This document shows positions 44,535 to 55,700 of a stretch of 64,000 bases of DNA, one piece after another. The DNA comes from Penicillus capitatus (taxonomy: Eukaryota > Chlorophyta): contig OZ287703.1 of NCBI GenBank assembly GCA_965649825.1, positions 1,204,740 through 1,268,739 of the forward strand, given 5' to 3'. The translations under genes and the position numbers were made by a program. The notes under the pieces are model-generated. The model was given only the letters and a program-made list of their open reading frames with translations, was not told the origin of the DNA and did no database searches. The stretch's first letter is position 1, and each line of letters opens with the position of its first letter.

Positions 44535-47324
44535 ATCGCTTCCCTGCGTTGGACTCCGATGAAAGAAAGGTCGGAGATGATCTCGGTGGGTCAGGAAAGG
44601 CTTCTTGGATTGCGAAGTGAAAAGGTAGTAAAGTTGAGGAGAGAATTGTTTGTGAATAATGTATGGTCCAAGCCACTGTGGGGCTAATTTATTGCCGTGT
44701 GTGTGGGCATGCTGATGGTCAAAAAGGAGGACAGAAGAGCCAACTGGGAGAATCGAGGAACGATCCGGGCGATTTTGTTGGCGATCTTGTTGGTGCTGCA
44801 TTTGCTGATCGATAGCATGCCAGCGGGCGGCGAGAAGGTCATGGTGTCGAGTGGGATGTGGTGCTTCAGATTGAGGTGCGCTGATGGATGCTGAGGCTTC
44901 TGGCACGGGATGCAGGCGCGGCTGATAGCCGAATGCGGTCTGTGCAGCACTGAGCTTGGTGATAGTATTCGGATGTGCGTTGAGAAAGGCTTGGACTTGG
45001 GGTAGGTGCCGGGCCCATCGGCCCTGTGTCGGAAGTCGTTGGAGGCGGCGGATTACTTCCTGATTGAGACGCTCCACTGTGCCATTACATTGCGGCCGAT
45101 AGGCAGGGATGGTGCGACGAGTGATGCCGTGAGTGGTCATCCAGTGAGAGAGCTGGTTGCCGACGAAGGCTGGCGCGTTGTCGGTCTGGATGGTGGCTGG
45201 GTTGCCAAAGAGTGTCTTCCAATGTTCCAGGAGCTTGATAATAGCGGTGGCGTTGGCCTGGGAGGCTGCGGAGAGGAGGCAGAAGCGAGTACAGAGATCG
45301 ACGGCGGCGATAATGAAACGCTGAGAGCCGTCGGGCTTCATAGGTCCAATGACGTCGAGGCCAACGCACTGATTCATGTGTTGCCAGGTGTTGTAGGAAG
45401 GGGCAACTGGTGGGTCATGTCTTGCGAAACGCTGGCATTGAGGACAACTGCGTACCCATTGTTGGACATGGGAGGTGGCTTGGGGAAAGTAGATCATGCG
45501 CTGAAGCTTCTGGGTGGTGGTCTGAGTGCCGTAGTGACCGCTGTCTTCATGGGCGAGGGTGAGCCAGTGCGAGATTTCGTGTGGGTCGAGGCAACAGGGT
45601 GTCCAGAGCAATCCGTCGGCAGAGTGCTCGAAACGGTTATGACGGAGGCGAAAAAATTGGGCGCGGTGCTTGAGGCGGGCGCGCTGTTGTGGTGTCAGGT
45701 CGTCAGGGCATCTGCCGGTGTGCAAGTAGTCCTCCATCTGGAGGTACCAGCTGGGCCAAGTAACTGGTGGGGCGTCGGCGCGTTGTGCGGGAGCGACGAC
45801 TGGGGTCTCCGTGAGCGTCTGGCGCCACCAGTGGCTTCGACTGAGAAGATCGGCGATGACGTTTGCCACGCCATCGACATGTTTCACTCGACCCGCGGCC
45901 AAGTTGAGCGCGTCCAGATGTCGCTGGACAAGGAAGCTCTGGTCTTTACTGCCGCTGGCTTGCTTCACAACAGTGGCATCTGTGAAGATGGTAAGGTGTT
46001 TACCCATGATGTCGTGTCGGACTTCCTTGAGAGCTCGTTCGAGACCGAGGAGTTCTGCCTTGCCACTGGAGCGGAATTTCGCTCTCTGAAATCCCCCGGC
46101 TCCAAGGCGGATAAGCTGCTTGTTTTCGGCGTCAAAAAGTGCGTAGCCAAAGCCGTCTCTACTGGCGTCGACGTATAGATCGACGGAAGCCCCGACGGCG
46201 TCCGGTCGGTTGTACCAGACGCGTCCGAATGAGCGTATGAGTGTTTTCCACCGACTGGGTTCCTCCTTCCAGTACTGCTGTATTTCTGCGGCTTCAGCAT
46301 TGGCAAGCTTCTGGAGATCTGCTAGGCTCCTTATATTGCAGCGGCAGTAGTTGAGCACCGTTCGGATCAGGCCGATGAGGGAGCGGACTTCGGTCTTCGT
46401 TTGCGGGGGTGTTGCTGCAAGCAGTTGTTGCATCGTTGTTCGGGGCGGCAGCACCCCTTGTTTCGTGAATCGGTGGCCCAGGAACTCTATTTCTTCTACC
46501 CCGTATTTGCATTTCTTCGGGGATGCTGTCCACCCGTACTTTTTGTACACCGCCAGAAGTTCCTTCACTGCCTCCGCGAGTCCCTTTTCCGTCTGTGCAC
46601 CGACACAGACATCGTCAGCGTAGCTCTCGATCGTTGCCCGTATTCCCTTGTTCTTCAGCAGGTCCCGTGCTTCTGCGATGGTTGTTTGCACCGCCTGATC
46701 GAAGAACGCCATTGAGTTAATCCAGCCCATGGGGAGTCTTGTAAAAGCGTATGGCTGGCGGTCGAAGACAGTAATGAAATACGGTTGGAGATCCTCCGCG
46801 AGCGGGATCTGGTAGAATCCGTGCCTGAAGTCGAACTTTGCAAAGATGTTCATTCCAGCCAAACCATGCTTCGCTCCTTCCCGGTGCATGGGGAGTGCTG
46901 GTCTCCGAGTCGTCAAAGTGTTGAGTCCTCGGAAGTCGAGTACTACTCGCCTCTCGAGCGAGTCCTTCTTCGCGACTGAGAACCACGGGATGACGTGTTT
47001 CGGCTTCCCGTGGAATCGCTTCACAATTCCGGCGTCTATGAGCTGGTCGATTTCCTTCCGGCATGCCGCAGTTTCGGCAGCAAACGCGTAGGGGACTTTT
47101 GTGGCCACTGAGTGCAGCTGCCCCCGTACGTCGTCCATGCTGACCTCCCATCCCCGAAAACGTCCAATTCCTTCACGGATGACGTCCGGGAACATAGCCA
47201 GCAGCTGTTCCATGCTGCAGCAGTCATTCTTCTTGTCATGCGACAGCAGTCCTGACTGCAAGTCTACTGCCGCGTGGGAAAATGTCTTCTTGTGCTGCGA
47301 AGCTGATGTTGTTTCCCGTTGCAA
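44463..47324 (-). CDS. Retrotransposon Pol (RT-RNase H-integrase)
   Basis: 953-codon frame opening inside the end of gag in the -1 register. It has no ATG near its start (first codon TTG), so expression by -1 frameshifting is likely. RT: VVLDFRGLNTLTTRRP, KFDFRHGFYQIPL, RLPMGWINSMAFF, catalytic ESYADDVCVG. RNase H: LYVDASRDGFGYALFD, FTDATVVK. Integrase: HEDSGHYGTQ...CPQCQRF zinc finger, catalytic Asp in GLDVIGPMKPDG, second Asp in IQTDNAPAFVGN, Glu in CNGTVERLNQEV. The end (SVLLFDHQHAHTH, LGPYIIHKQF) is the usual C-terminal DNA-binding region; no chromodomain seen. All catalytic residues are present, so it may be active. Confidence 0.95.
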   Translation of the reverse strand: MQRETTSASQHKKTFSHAAVDLQSGLLSHDKKNDCCSMEQLLAMFPDVIREGIGRFRGWEVSMDDVRGQLHSVATKVPYAFAAETAACRKEIDQLIDAGIVKRFHGKPKHVIPWFSVAKKDSLERRVVLDFRGLNTLTTRRPALPMHREGAKHGLAGMNIFAKFDFRHGFYQIPLAEDLQPYFITVFDRQPYAFTRLPMGWINSMAFFDQAVQTTIAEARDLLKNKGIRATIESYADDVCVGAQTEKGLAEAVKELLAVYKKYGWTASPKKCKYGVEEIEFLGHRFTKQGVLPPRTTMQQLLAATPPQTKTEVRSLIGLIRTVLNYCRCNIRSLADLQKLANAEAAEIQQYWKEEPSRWKTLIRSFGRVWYNRPDAVGASVDLYVDASRDGFGYALFDAENKQLIRLGAGGFQRAKFRSSGKAELLGLERALKEVRHDIMGKHLTIFTDATVVKQASGSKDQSFLVQRHLDALNLAAGRVKHVDGVANVIADLLSRSHWWRQTLTETPVVAPAQRADAPPVTWPSWYLQMEDYLHTGRCPDDLTPQQRARLKHRAQFFRLRHNRFEHSADGLLWTPCCLDPHEISHWLTLAHEDSGHYGTQTTTQKLQRMIYFPQATSHVQQWVRSCPQCQRFARHDPPVAPSYNTWQHMNQCVGLDVIGPMKPDGSQRFIIAAVDLCTRFCLLSAASQANATAIIKLLEHWKTLFGNPATIQTDNAPAFVGNQLSHWMTTHGITRRTIPAYRPQCNGTVERLNQEVIRRLQRLPTQGRWARHLPQVQAFLNAHPNTITKLSAAQTAFGYQPRLHPVPEASASISAPQSEAPHPTRHHDLLAARWHAIDQQMQHQQDRQQNRPDRSSILPVGSSVLLFDHQHAHTHGNKLAPQWLGPYIIHKQFSPQLYYLFTSQSKKPFLTHRDHLRPFFHRSPTQGSDCRGSEDEAGRGKEETSVTSLQEA

Positions 47325-49042
47325 TCGCGGACCGTGTAATCCACTCCCATTTGCGCCGGCACTTCAAAGATCGTGGTTTTTCCGGTTATGCGGATCGGCT
47401 CCTTGCGATGATTCGTGAGTGTCAGCGTGGAGAAATTCTCGTACTGCACACCGAGATGGACTGAAAAATGTGGTGCAACAATAGGTGTCCTCTTGTGCGT
47501 CATCGACCTCGGGAGGACAATTGGCGTCTTGATCATCCTGCTCTCTGCCGGTCCGAGTACCACCGATCGGTTGAGCGGGATCTGGATCCTGTCTCCTTTG
47601 ACCCCTGGTAGATGGGTCACCTTTTCCGTGATTCTGCCCACCTCTTCGTGGATTATCTCATTGACCGCGTCCTTGTCAGCTTTGGGCCCCGCGAAGAGGC
47701 ACCTGACGTTCCGTCCTCGAATGCAGATCGAACGATTATGCGGGTGTGCCGAGATTTGGTTCTCAGCCATCGCATCGATTCCCAACAGCAGATCGTATCC
47801 TGGCTTCGGCAGCACCAGGCAATTCAAGTGAAAACCCTGGTTCGTCGATTTTTCGACGGCAACGTCCACTCCGCATCTGCCTGTGACCTTCGCCGTCTCT
47901 CCGTGAGCGAGCAGGAGTCGCGTCCCATCCGGCTTGACTTCCAGTCCAAGTTCCTTCGCTAAAGCAAGGGACATGATTGAGGATTCGGCCCCTGTATCGA
48001 CGAGCGCCTCTATCCTCCTCGGGTATCCGAGATGGCTTTGGGCCACCAGTCCCAGCTTCATGACTCGTCGGTTCTCTTTCTTTCCCGTTGCCTTGGCCAT
48101 ACAGGCGAAAGAGGTATCTTCTCCCATTATCTCCTCCTCTCCTTCGCTGAGCGTCTCGCATACATGCTCCCCGCTTCCTTCTGGTATCGCATTCTCCACT
48201 ACAAACGCACGACGTCCTCCCCATCTCCTTTGCTGCGTCGTCGGTCTGCGATTCCCTGCCGGCCCATCTCCTCCGTTTAGTATCTTTTGGAGGAATCGCA
48301 TCATATTTTGGGCTTCCCGGCGCGAGGTCTTGCAAATTTCGCGTGCCCCGACCATGACTCTTCCGGCGTTCGTAATCGCCGTGAAATTGATTGCTCCGTT
48401 TTGTCCTATGACTCGCCCATCAGTCGCGACGTTGGCCTGCACGACGCCCATGTCGATTTCCATCAGGTCCTCGTCTGTCTCCGCCTTCTGGGAGGTAGCA
48501 CTCGATTCCCAGAAACTTGCGTTTCTTAGGACGGTGCTCATATCTGCCACGGTTGCCGTGGCTGGCAGAGGTAACATGAGCTTCCTGAGGTTGTTCGGCA
48601 ACCTGCGGTATAGCGTCTTCACTTGCGTCTCTCTGGACGCTGCCGATCCCACGCACGTCGCCATGTAGCGGTCGACGAATTCCAGCCATGTTTCCCCCTT
48701 CGTCTTCGTCATCCGCCCTAGCTTTTCTTCCGCGGATAGCGTCGAGGCTGGGCATGCCCCGAGCGTGAGCTCCTTCACAACTCTCCACTTGTCTGCGGCT
48801 TCGACGTGTCCCAGGTTCGCGCCGAAAAAGGCGTGAACTGTTGCTGCCGCCCCTGCGAAAGCCGCATTGAAGGCGGCGAGTCCACTGAAGTGTGGCTCGA
48901 CACGCTCAAGGACCTGGCGTATGAGGTCGAAGGCTGGCGACCTAGGCTCGAGCCTTTGAACCAGGTACTTGACGCGAGGACGGTAGTCGTCCTCGACGAA
49001 AGCTGCAGCGTTGAGAAGGGACGCGAACTCGTCGCGGTCCAT
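47264..49042 (-). CDS. Retrotransposon Gag-protease
   Basis: ATG at 49042 (MDRDEFASLL) is preferred; the frame is open to 49069, but that first ATG overlaps the primer binding site. About 592 residues. The N-terminal 200 residues are helical and capsid-like (TWLEFVDRYMATC, LYRRLPNNLRKLML). No CCHC zinc knuckle is visible, unlike many Ty3/Gypsy Gags; a basic stretch (NRRPTTQQRRWGGRR) may bind RNA instead. The aspartyl protease lies near residue 350 (RIEALVDTGAESSIMS) with the flap-side LLLGIDAMAE further on. The stop is at 47264, and the last 61 nt overlap the pol frame in the -1 register. Confidence 0.9.
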   Translation of the reverse strand: MDRDEFASLLNAAAFVEDDYRPRVKYLVQRLEPRSPAFDLIRQVLERVEPHFSGLAAFNAAFAGAAATVHAFFGANLGHVEAADKWRVVKELTLGACPASTLSAEEKLGRMTKTKGETWLEFVDRYMATCVGSAASRETQVKTLYRRLPNNLRKLMLPLPATATVADMSTVLRNASFWESSATSQKAETDEDLMEIDMGVVQANVATDGRVIGQNGAINFTAITNAGRVMVGAREICKTSRREAQNMMRFLQKILNGGDGPAGNRRPTTQQRRWGGRRAFVVENAIPEGSGEHVCETLSEGEEEIMGEDTSFACMAKATGKKENRRVMKLGLVAQSHLGYPRRIEALVDTGAESSIMSLALAKELGLEVKPDGTRLLLAHGETAKVTGRCGVDVAVEKSTNQGFHLNCLVLPKPGYDLLLGIDAMAENQISAHPHNRSICIRGRNVRCLFAGPKADKDAVNEIIHEEVGRITEKVTHLPGVKGDRIQIPLNRSVVLGPAESRMIKTPIVLPRSMTHKRTPIVAPHFSVHLGVQYENFSTLTLTNHRKEPIRITGKTTIFEVPAQMGVDYTVRDCNGKQHQLRSTRRHFPTRQ

Positions 49043-49056
49043 TTTGGAAATACGCA

Positions 49057-49068
49057 GCTCCGAAACCA
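49057..49068 (-). promoter_or_regulatory. Primer binding site
   Basis: On the element strand tggtttcggagc starts two bases after the 5' LTR. It resembles the initiator-Met tRNA 3'-end complement common in LTR elements (tggtatcagagc), with two differences. The exact tRNA is not established. Confidence 0.6.
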
Positions 49069-49070
49069 TT

Positions 49071-49252
49071 TGTGATACTCGAATTCAGAAACAAAGCAAG
49101 CAAACAGAGTGTGTTACAAAATACGAATCGTGTTTCTCGAACATCGTATTTATACTACTCAGCATGACGTTATGATGTCGTCATGCCTCTTGTAATGATG
49201 TGACTGATGTTTCTTCCTTTCCTCTTCCCGCTTCATCTTCAGATCCACGACA
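49071..49252 (-). repeat. 5' LTR of the retrotransposon, with promoter
   Basis: 182 bp. On the element strand it starts tgtcgtggat and ends gtatcaca. A TATA-like agtataaatac lies mid-LTR and probably drives transcription of the element. Confidence 0.9.
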
Positions 49253-52200
49253 GTATTGAAACAGTGTATTTTAAACGTTTTTGTAAACATCAGAAATCTT
49301 CATTCGTCATATTTATGCGAACATGACGTTGCTTGGCTCGTTCGTCCGTGCTCCATGACACTCACTGTCTCGGGTCACATAAATTGCAGAGTTCTATGAC
49401 AATCTGAAACGTAAGCAAACAATAATCGCGCGGAACATTGACCTCACACACATTGTGACAATACTCGATTATTCGAATGACCGAGGTTCTAATTTTATCC
49501 ACGTCCACAGAAATAGTACGCATAACAAGTATATTAATCAGTTCTTTTGCGAGATGCCCGTAGTTTGACGTCGTTTCTCTGAAGCTGATTCCCGAGATGT
49601 CTCTAACAACAGCAAAAATTATCAACCATTTGTCAGGATGTATTTTGCAAGCTAGACCTTCGCAATGGGTTCCATCGGGTGCCGCTGGAAGCGGCCATGG
49701 GAAATGTCTTCACCTTTGGGATCCGACGGCGTTTTTTCCGTTACAAGGTTTTGCCCCAAGGGTGGTCAGCGAGCCCTCACCTGTTGAGTTCATGAGCACG
49801 TGGGGGTAAGGGGGGTAAAATGTTCAAAATTAAACGCGACAGCGTATTGAAACAGTGTATTTTAAACGTTTTTGTAAACATCAGAAATCTTCATTCGTCA
49901 TATTTATGCGAACATGACGTTGCTTGGCTCGTTCGTCCGTGCTCCATGACACTCACTGTCTCGGGTCACATAAATTGCAGAGTTCTATGACAATCTGAAA
50001 CGTAAGCAAACAATAATCGCGCGGAACATTGACCTCACACACATTGTGACAATACTCGATTATTCGAATGACCGAGGTTCTAATTTTATCCACGTCCACA
50101 GAAATAGTACGCATAACAAGTATATTAATCAGTTCTTTTGCGAGATGCCCGTAGTTTGACGTCGTTTCTCTGAAGCTGATTCCCGAGATGTCTCTAACAA
50201 CGGCAAAAATTATCAACCATTTGTCAGGATGTATTTTGCAAGCTAGACCTTCGCAATGGGTTCCATCGGGTGCCGCTGGAAGCGGCCATGGGAAATGTCT
50301 TCGCCTTTGGGATCCGACGGCGTTTTTTCCGTTACAAGGTTTTGCCCCAAGGGTGGTCAGCGAGCCCTCACCTGTTGAGTTCATGAGCACGTGGGGGTAA
50401 GGGGGGTAAAATGTTCAAAATTAAACGCGACAGCGTATTGAAACAGTGTATTTTAAACGTTTTTGTAAACATCAGAAATCTTCATTCGTCATATTTATGC
50501 GAACATGACGTTGCTTGGCTCGTTCGTCCGTGCTCCATGACACTCACTGTCTCGGGTCACATAAATTGCAGAGTTCTATGACAATCTGAAACGTAAGCAA
50601 ACAATAATCGCGCGGAACATTGACCTCACACACATTGTGACAATACTCGATTATTCGAATGACCGAGGTTCTAATTTTATCCACGTCCACAGAAATAGTA
50701 CGCATAACAAGTATATTAATCAGTTCTTTTGCGAGATGCCCGTAGTTTGACGTCGTTTCTCTGAAGCTGATTCCCGAGATGTCTCTAACAACGGCAAAAA
50801 TTATCAACCATTTGTCAGGATGTATTTTGCAAGCTAGACCTTCGCAATGGGTTCCATCGGGTGCCGCTGGAAGCGGCCATGGGAAATGTCTTCGCCTTTG
50901 GGATCCGACGGCGTTTTTTCCGTTACAAGGTTTTGCCCCAAGGGTGGTCAGCGAGCCCTCACCTGTTGAGTTCATGAGCACGTGGGGGTAAGGGGGGTAA
51001 AATGTTCAAAATTAAACGCGACAGCGTATTGAAACAGTGTATTTTAAACGTTTTTGTAAACATCAGAAATCTTCATTCGTCATATTTATGCGAACATGAC
51101 GTTGCTTGGCTCGTTCGTCCGTGCTCCATGACACTCACTGTCTCGGGTCACATAAATTGCAGAGTTCTATGACAATCTGAAACGTAAGCAAACAATAATC
51201 GCGCGGAACATTGACCTCACACACATTGTGACAATACTCGATTATTCGAATGACCGAGGTTCTAATTTTATCCACGTCCACAGAAATAGTACGCATAACA
51301 AGTATATTAATCAGTTCTTTTGCGAGATGCCCGTAGTTTGACGTCGTTTCTCTGAAGCTGATTCCCGAGATGTCTCTAACAACGGCAAAAATTATCAACC
51401 ATTTGTCAGGATGTATTTTGCAAGCTAGACCTTCGCAATGGGTTCCATCGGGTGCCGCTGGAAGCGGCCATGGGAAATGTCTTCGCCTTTGGGATCCGAC
51501 GGCGTTTTTTCCGTTACAAGGTTTTGCCCCAAGGGTGGTCAGCGAGCCCTCACCTGTTGAGTTCATGAGCACGTGGGGGTAAGGGGGGTAAAATGTTCAA
51601 AATTAAACGCGACAGCGTATTGAAACAGTGTATTTTAAACGTTTTTGTAAACATCAGAAATCTTCATTCGTCATATTTATGCGAACATGACGTTGCTTGG
51701 CTCGTTCGTCCGTGCTCCATGACACTCACTGTCTCGGGTCACATAAATTGCAGAGTTCTATGACAATCTGAAACGTAAGCAAACAATAATCGCGCGGAAC
51801 ATTGACCTCACACACATTGTGACAATACTCGATTATTCGAATGACCGAGGTTCTAATTTTATCCACGTCCACAGAAATAGTACGCATAACAAGTATATTA
51901 ATCAGTTCTTTTGCGAGATGCCCGTAGTTTGACGTCGTTTCTCTGAAGCTGATTCCCGAGATGTCTCTAACAACGGCAAAAATTATCAACCATTTGTCAG
52001 GATGTATTTTGCAAGCTAGACCTTCGCAATGGGTTCCATCGGGTGCCGCTGGAAGCGGCCATGGGAAATGTCTTCGCCTTTGGGATCCGACGGCGTTTTT
52101 TCCGTTACAAGGTTTTGCCCCAAGGGTGGTCAGCGAGCCCTCACCTGTTGAGTTCATGAGCACGTGGGGGTAAGGGGGGTAAAATGTTCAAAATTAAACG

Positions 52201-55200
52201 CGACAGCGTATTGAAACAGTGTATTTTAAACGTTTTTGTAAACATCAGAAATCTTCATTCGTCATATTTATGCGAACATGACGTTGCTTGGCTCGTTCGT
52301 CCGTGCTCCATGACACTCACTGTCTCGGGTCACATAAATTGCAGAGTTCTATGACAATCTGAAACGTAAGCAAACAATAATCGCGCGGAACATTGACCTC
52401 ACACACATTGTGACAATACTCGATTATTCGAATGACCGAGGTTCTAATTTTATCCACGTCCACAGAAATAGTACGCATAACAAGTATATTAATCAGTTCT
52501 TTTGCGAGATGCCCGTAGTTTGACGTCGTTTCTCTGAAGCTGATTCCCGAGATGTCTCTAACAACGGCAAAAATTATCAACCATTTGTCAGGATGTATTT
52601 TGCAAGCTAGACCTTCGCAATGGGTTCCATCGGGTGCCGCAGGAAGCGGCCATGGGAAATGTCTTCGCCTTTGGGATCCGACGGCGTTTTTTCCGTTACA
52701 AGGTTTTGCCCCAAGGGTGGTCAGCGAGCCCTCACCTGTTGAGTTCATGAGCACGTGGGGGTAAGGGGGGTAAAATGTTCAAAATTAAACGCGACAGCGT
52801 ATTGAAACAGTGTATTTTAAACGTTTTTGTAAACATCAGAAATCTTCATTCGTCATATTTATGCGAACATGACGTTGCTTGGCTCGTTCGTCCGTGCTCC
52901 ATGACACTCACTGTCTCGGGTCACATAAATTGCAGAGTTCTATGACAATCTGAAACGTAAGCAAACAATAATCGCGCGGAACATTGACCTCACACACATT
53001 GTGACAATACTCGATTATTCGAATGACCGAGGTTCTAATTTTATCCACGTCCACAGAAATAGTACGCATAACAAGTATATTAATCAGTTCTTTTGCGAGA
53101 TGCCCGTAGTTTGACGTCGTTTCTCTGAAGCTGATTCCCGAGATGTCTCTAACAACGGCAAAAATTATCAACCATTTGTCAGGATGTATTTTGCAAGCTA
53201 GACCTTCGCAATGGGTTCCATCGGGTGCCGCTGGAAGCGGCCATGGGAAATGTCTTCGCCTTTGGGATCCGACGGCGTTTTTTCCGTTACAAGGTTTTGC
53301 CCCAAGGGTGGTCAGCGAGCCCTCACCTGTTGAGTTCATGAGCACGTGGGGGTAAGGGGGGTAAAATGTTCAAAATTAAACGCGACAGCGTATTGAAACA
53401 GTGTATTTTAAACGTTTTTGTAAACATCAGAAATCTTCATTCGTCATATTTATGCGAACATGACGTTGCTTGGCTCGTTCGTCCGTGCTCCATGACACTC
53501 ACTGTCTCGGGTCACATAAATTGCAGAGTTCTATGACAATCTGAAACGTAAGCAAACAATAATCGCGCGGAACATTGACCTCACACACATTGTGACAATA
53601 CTCGATTATTCGAATGACCGAGGTTCTAATTTTATCCACGTCCACAGAAATAGTACGCATAACAAGTATATTAATCAGTTCTTTTGCGAGATGCCCGTAG
53701 TTTGACGTCGTTTCTCTGAAGCTGATTCCCGAGATGTCTCTAACAACGGCAAAAATTATCAACCATTTGTCAGGATGTATTTTGCAAGCTAGACCTTCGC
53801 AATGGGTTCCATCGGGTGCCGCTGGAAGCGGCCATGGGAAATGTCTTCGCCTTTGGGATCCGACGGCGTTTTTTCCGTTACAAGGTTTTGCCCCAAGGGT
53901 GGTCAGCGAGCCCTCACCTGTTGAGTTCATGAGCACGTGGGGGTAAGGGGGGTAAAATGTTCAAAATTAAACGCGACAGCGTATTGAAACAGTGTATTTT
54001 AAACGTTTTTGTAAACATCAGAAATCTTCATTCGTCATATTTATGCGAACATGACGTTGCTTGGCTCGTTCGTCCGTGCTCCATGACACTCACTGTCTCG
54101 GGTCACATAAATTGCAGAGTTCTATGACAATCTGAAACGTAAGCAAACAATAATCGCGCGGAACATTGACCTCACACACATTGTGACAATACTCGATTAT
54201 TCGAATGACCGAGGTTCTAATTTTATCCACGTCCACAGAAATAGTACGCATAACAAGTATATTAATCAGTTCTTTTGCGAGATGCCCGTAGTTTGACGTC
54301 GTTTCTCTGAAGCTGATTCCCGAGATGTCTCTAACAACGGCAAAAATTATCAACCATTTGTCAGGATGTATTTTGCAAGCTAGACCTTCGCAATGGGTTC
54401 CATCGGGTGCCGCTGGAAGCGGCCATGGGAAATGTCTTCGCCTTTGGGATCCGACGGCGTTTTTTCCGTTACAAGGTTTTGCCCCAAGGGTGGTCAGCGA
54501 GCCCTCACCTGTTGAGTTCATGAGCACGTGGGGGTAAGGGGGGTAAAATGTTCAAAATTAAACGCGACAGCGTATTGAAACAGTGTATTTTAAACGTTTT
54601 TGTAAACATCAGAAATCTTCATTCGTCATATTTATGCGAACATGACGTTGCTTGGCTCGTTCGTCCGTGCTCCATGACACTCACTGTCTCGGGTCACATA
54701 AATTGCAGAGTTCTATGACAATCTGAAACGTAAGCAAACAATAATCGCGCGGAACATTGACCTCACACACATTGTGACAATACTCGATTATTCGAATGAC
54801 CGAGGTTCTAATTTTATCCACGTCCACAGAAATAGTACGCATAACAAGTATATTAATCAGTTCTTTTGCGAGATGCCCGTAGTTTGACGTCGTTTCTCTG
54901 AAGCTGATTCCCGAGATGTCTCTAACAACGGCAAAAATTATCAACCATTTGTCAGGATGTATTTTGCAAGCTAGACCTTCGCAATGGGTTCCATCGGGTG
55001 CCGCTGGAAGCGGCCATGGGAAATGTCTTCGCCTTTGGGATCCGACGGCGTTTTTTCCGTTACAAGGTTTTGCCCCAAGGGTGGTCAGCGAGCCCTCACC
55101 TGTTGAGTTCATGAGCACGTGGGGGTAAGGGGGGTAAAATGTTCAAAATTAAACGCGACAGCGTATTGAAACAGTGTATTTTAAACGTTTTTGTAAACAT

Positions 55201-55700
55201 CAGAAATCTTCATTCGTCATATTTATGCGAACATGACGTTGCTTGGCTCGTTCGTCCGTGCTCCATGACACTCACTGTCTCGGGTCACATAAATTGCAGA
55301 GTTCTATGACAATCTGAAACGTAAGCAAACAATAATCGCGCGGAACATTGACCTCACACACATTGTGACAATACTCGATTATTCGAATGACCGAGGTTCT
55401 AATTTTATCCACGTCCACAGAAATAGTACGCATAACAAGTATATTAATCAGTTCTTTTGCGAGATGCCCGTAGTTTGACGTCGTTTCTCTGAAGCTGATT
55501 CCCGAGATGTCTCTAACAACGGCAAAAATTATCAACCATTTGTCAGGATGTATTTTACAAGCTAGACCTTCGCAATGGGTTCCATCGGGTGCCGCTGGAA
55601 GCGGCCATGGGAAATGTCTTCGCCTTTGGGATCAGACGGCGTTTTTTCCGTTACAAGGTTTTGCCCCAAGGGTGGTCAGCGAGCCCTCACCTGTTGAGTT
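49253..55700. repeat. Right array: 11 near-identical 591-bp chimeric units
   Basis: The landmark cgattattc recurs from about 49466 to 55376 at exact 591-bp steps. Each unit: satellite 3' end (ttgagttcatgagcacg), a gggggtaag-rich spacer, an LTR-like segment, block J, 150 bp unassigned, then the RT fragment. Internal copies are almost identical. The first and last copies hold private substitutions (49711, 55556, 55633), and an A at the acaac[a/g]gc site marks the first copy as in most left-array units. The first copy's LTR-like part is split by the retrotransposon. No functional gene is implied. Confidence 0.95.

Larger units (their letters stand above)
44353..49252 (-). mobile_element. LTR retrotransposon, Ty3/Gypsy-like, apparently complete
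   Basis: 4.9-kb element transcribed leftward. LTRs of 182 bp (44353-44534 and 49071-49252) read the same base for base, with TG...CA ends and a TATA-like agtataaatac on the element strand. The target duplication is gtat (44349-44352 and 49253-49256). The flanks match the uninterrupted repeat gcgacagcgtattgaaacag found in the 591-bp units, so the insertion site is defined to the base. A primer binding site follows the 5' LTR by 2 nt. Two overlapping frames encode Gag-protease and RT-RNase H-integrase with no stops. Gene order protease-RT-RNase H-integrase places it in Ty3/Gypsy. Identical LTRs mean recent insertion. Confidence 0.95.

Noticed and set aside
45006-46178. 390-codon plus-strand ORF
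   Set aside because: Entirely antisense to the retrotransposon pol gene, whose catalytic motifs are intact; a shadow of GC-rich coding sequence.
47311-47317. Classical gggaaac slippery heptamer in the gag/pol overlap
   Set aside because: It lies in the GGG AAA C phase relative to gag, not G GGA AAC, so it would not support -1 slippage.
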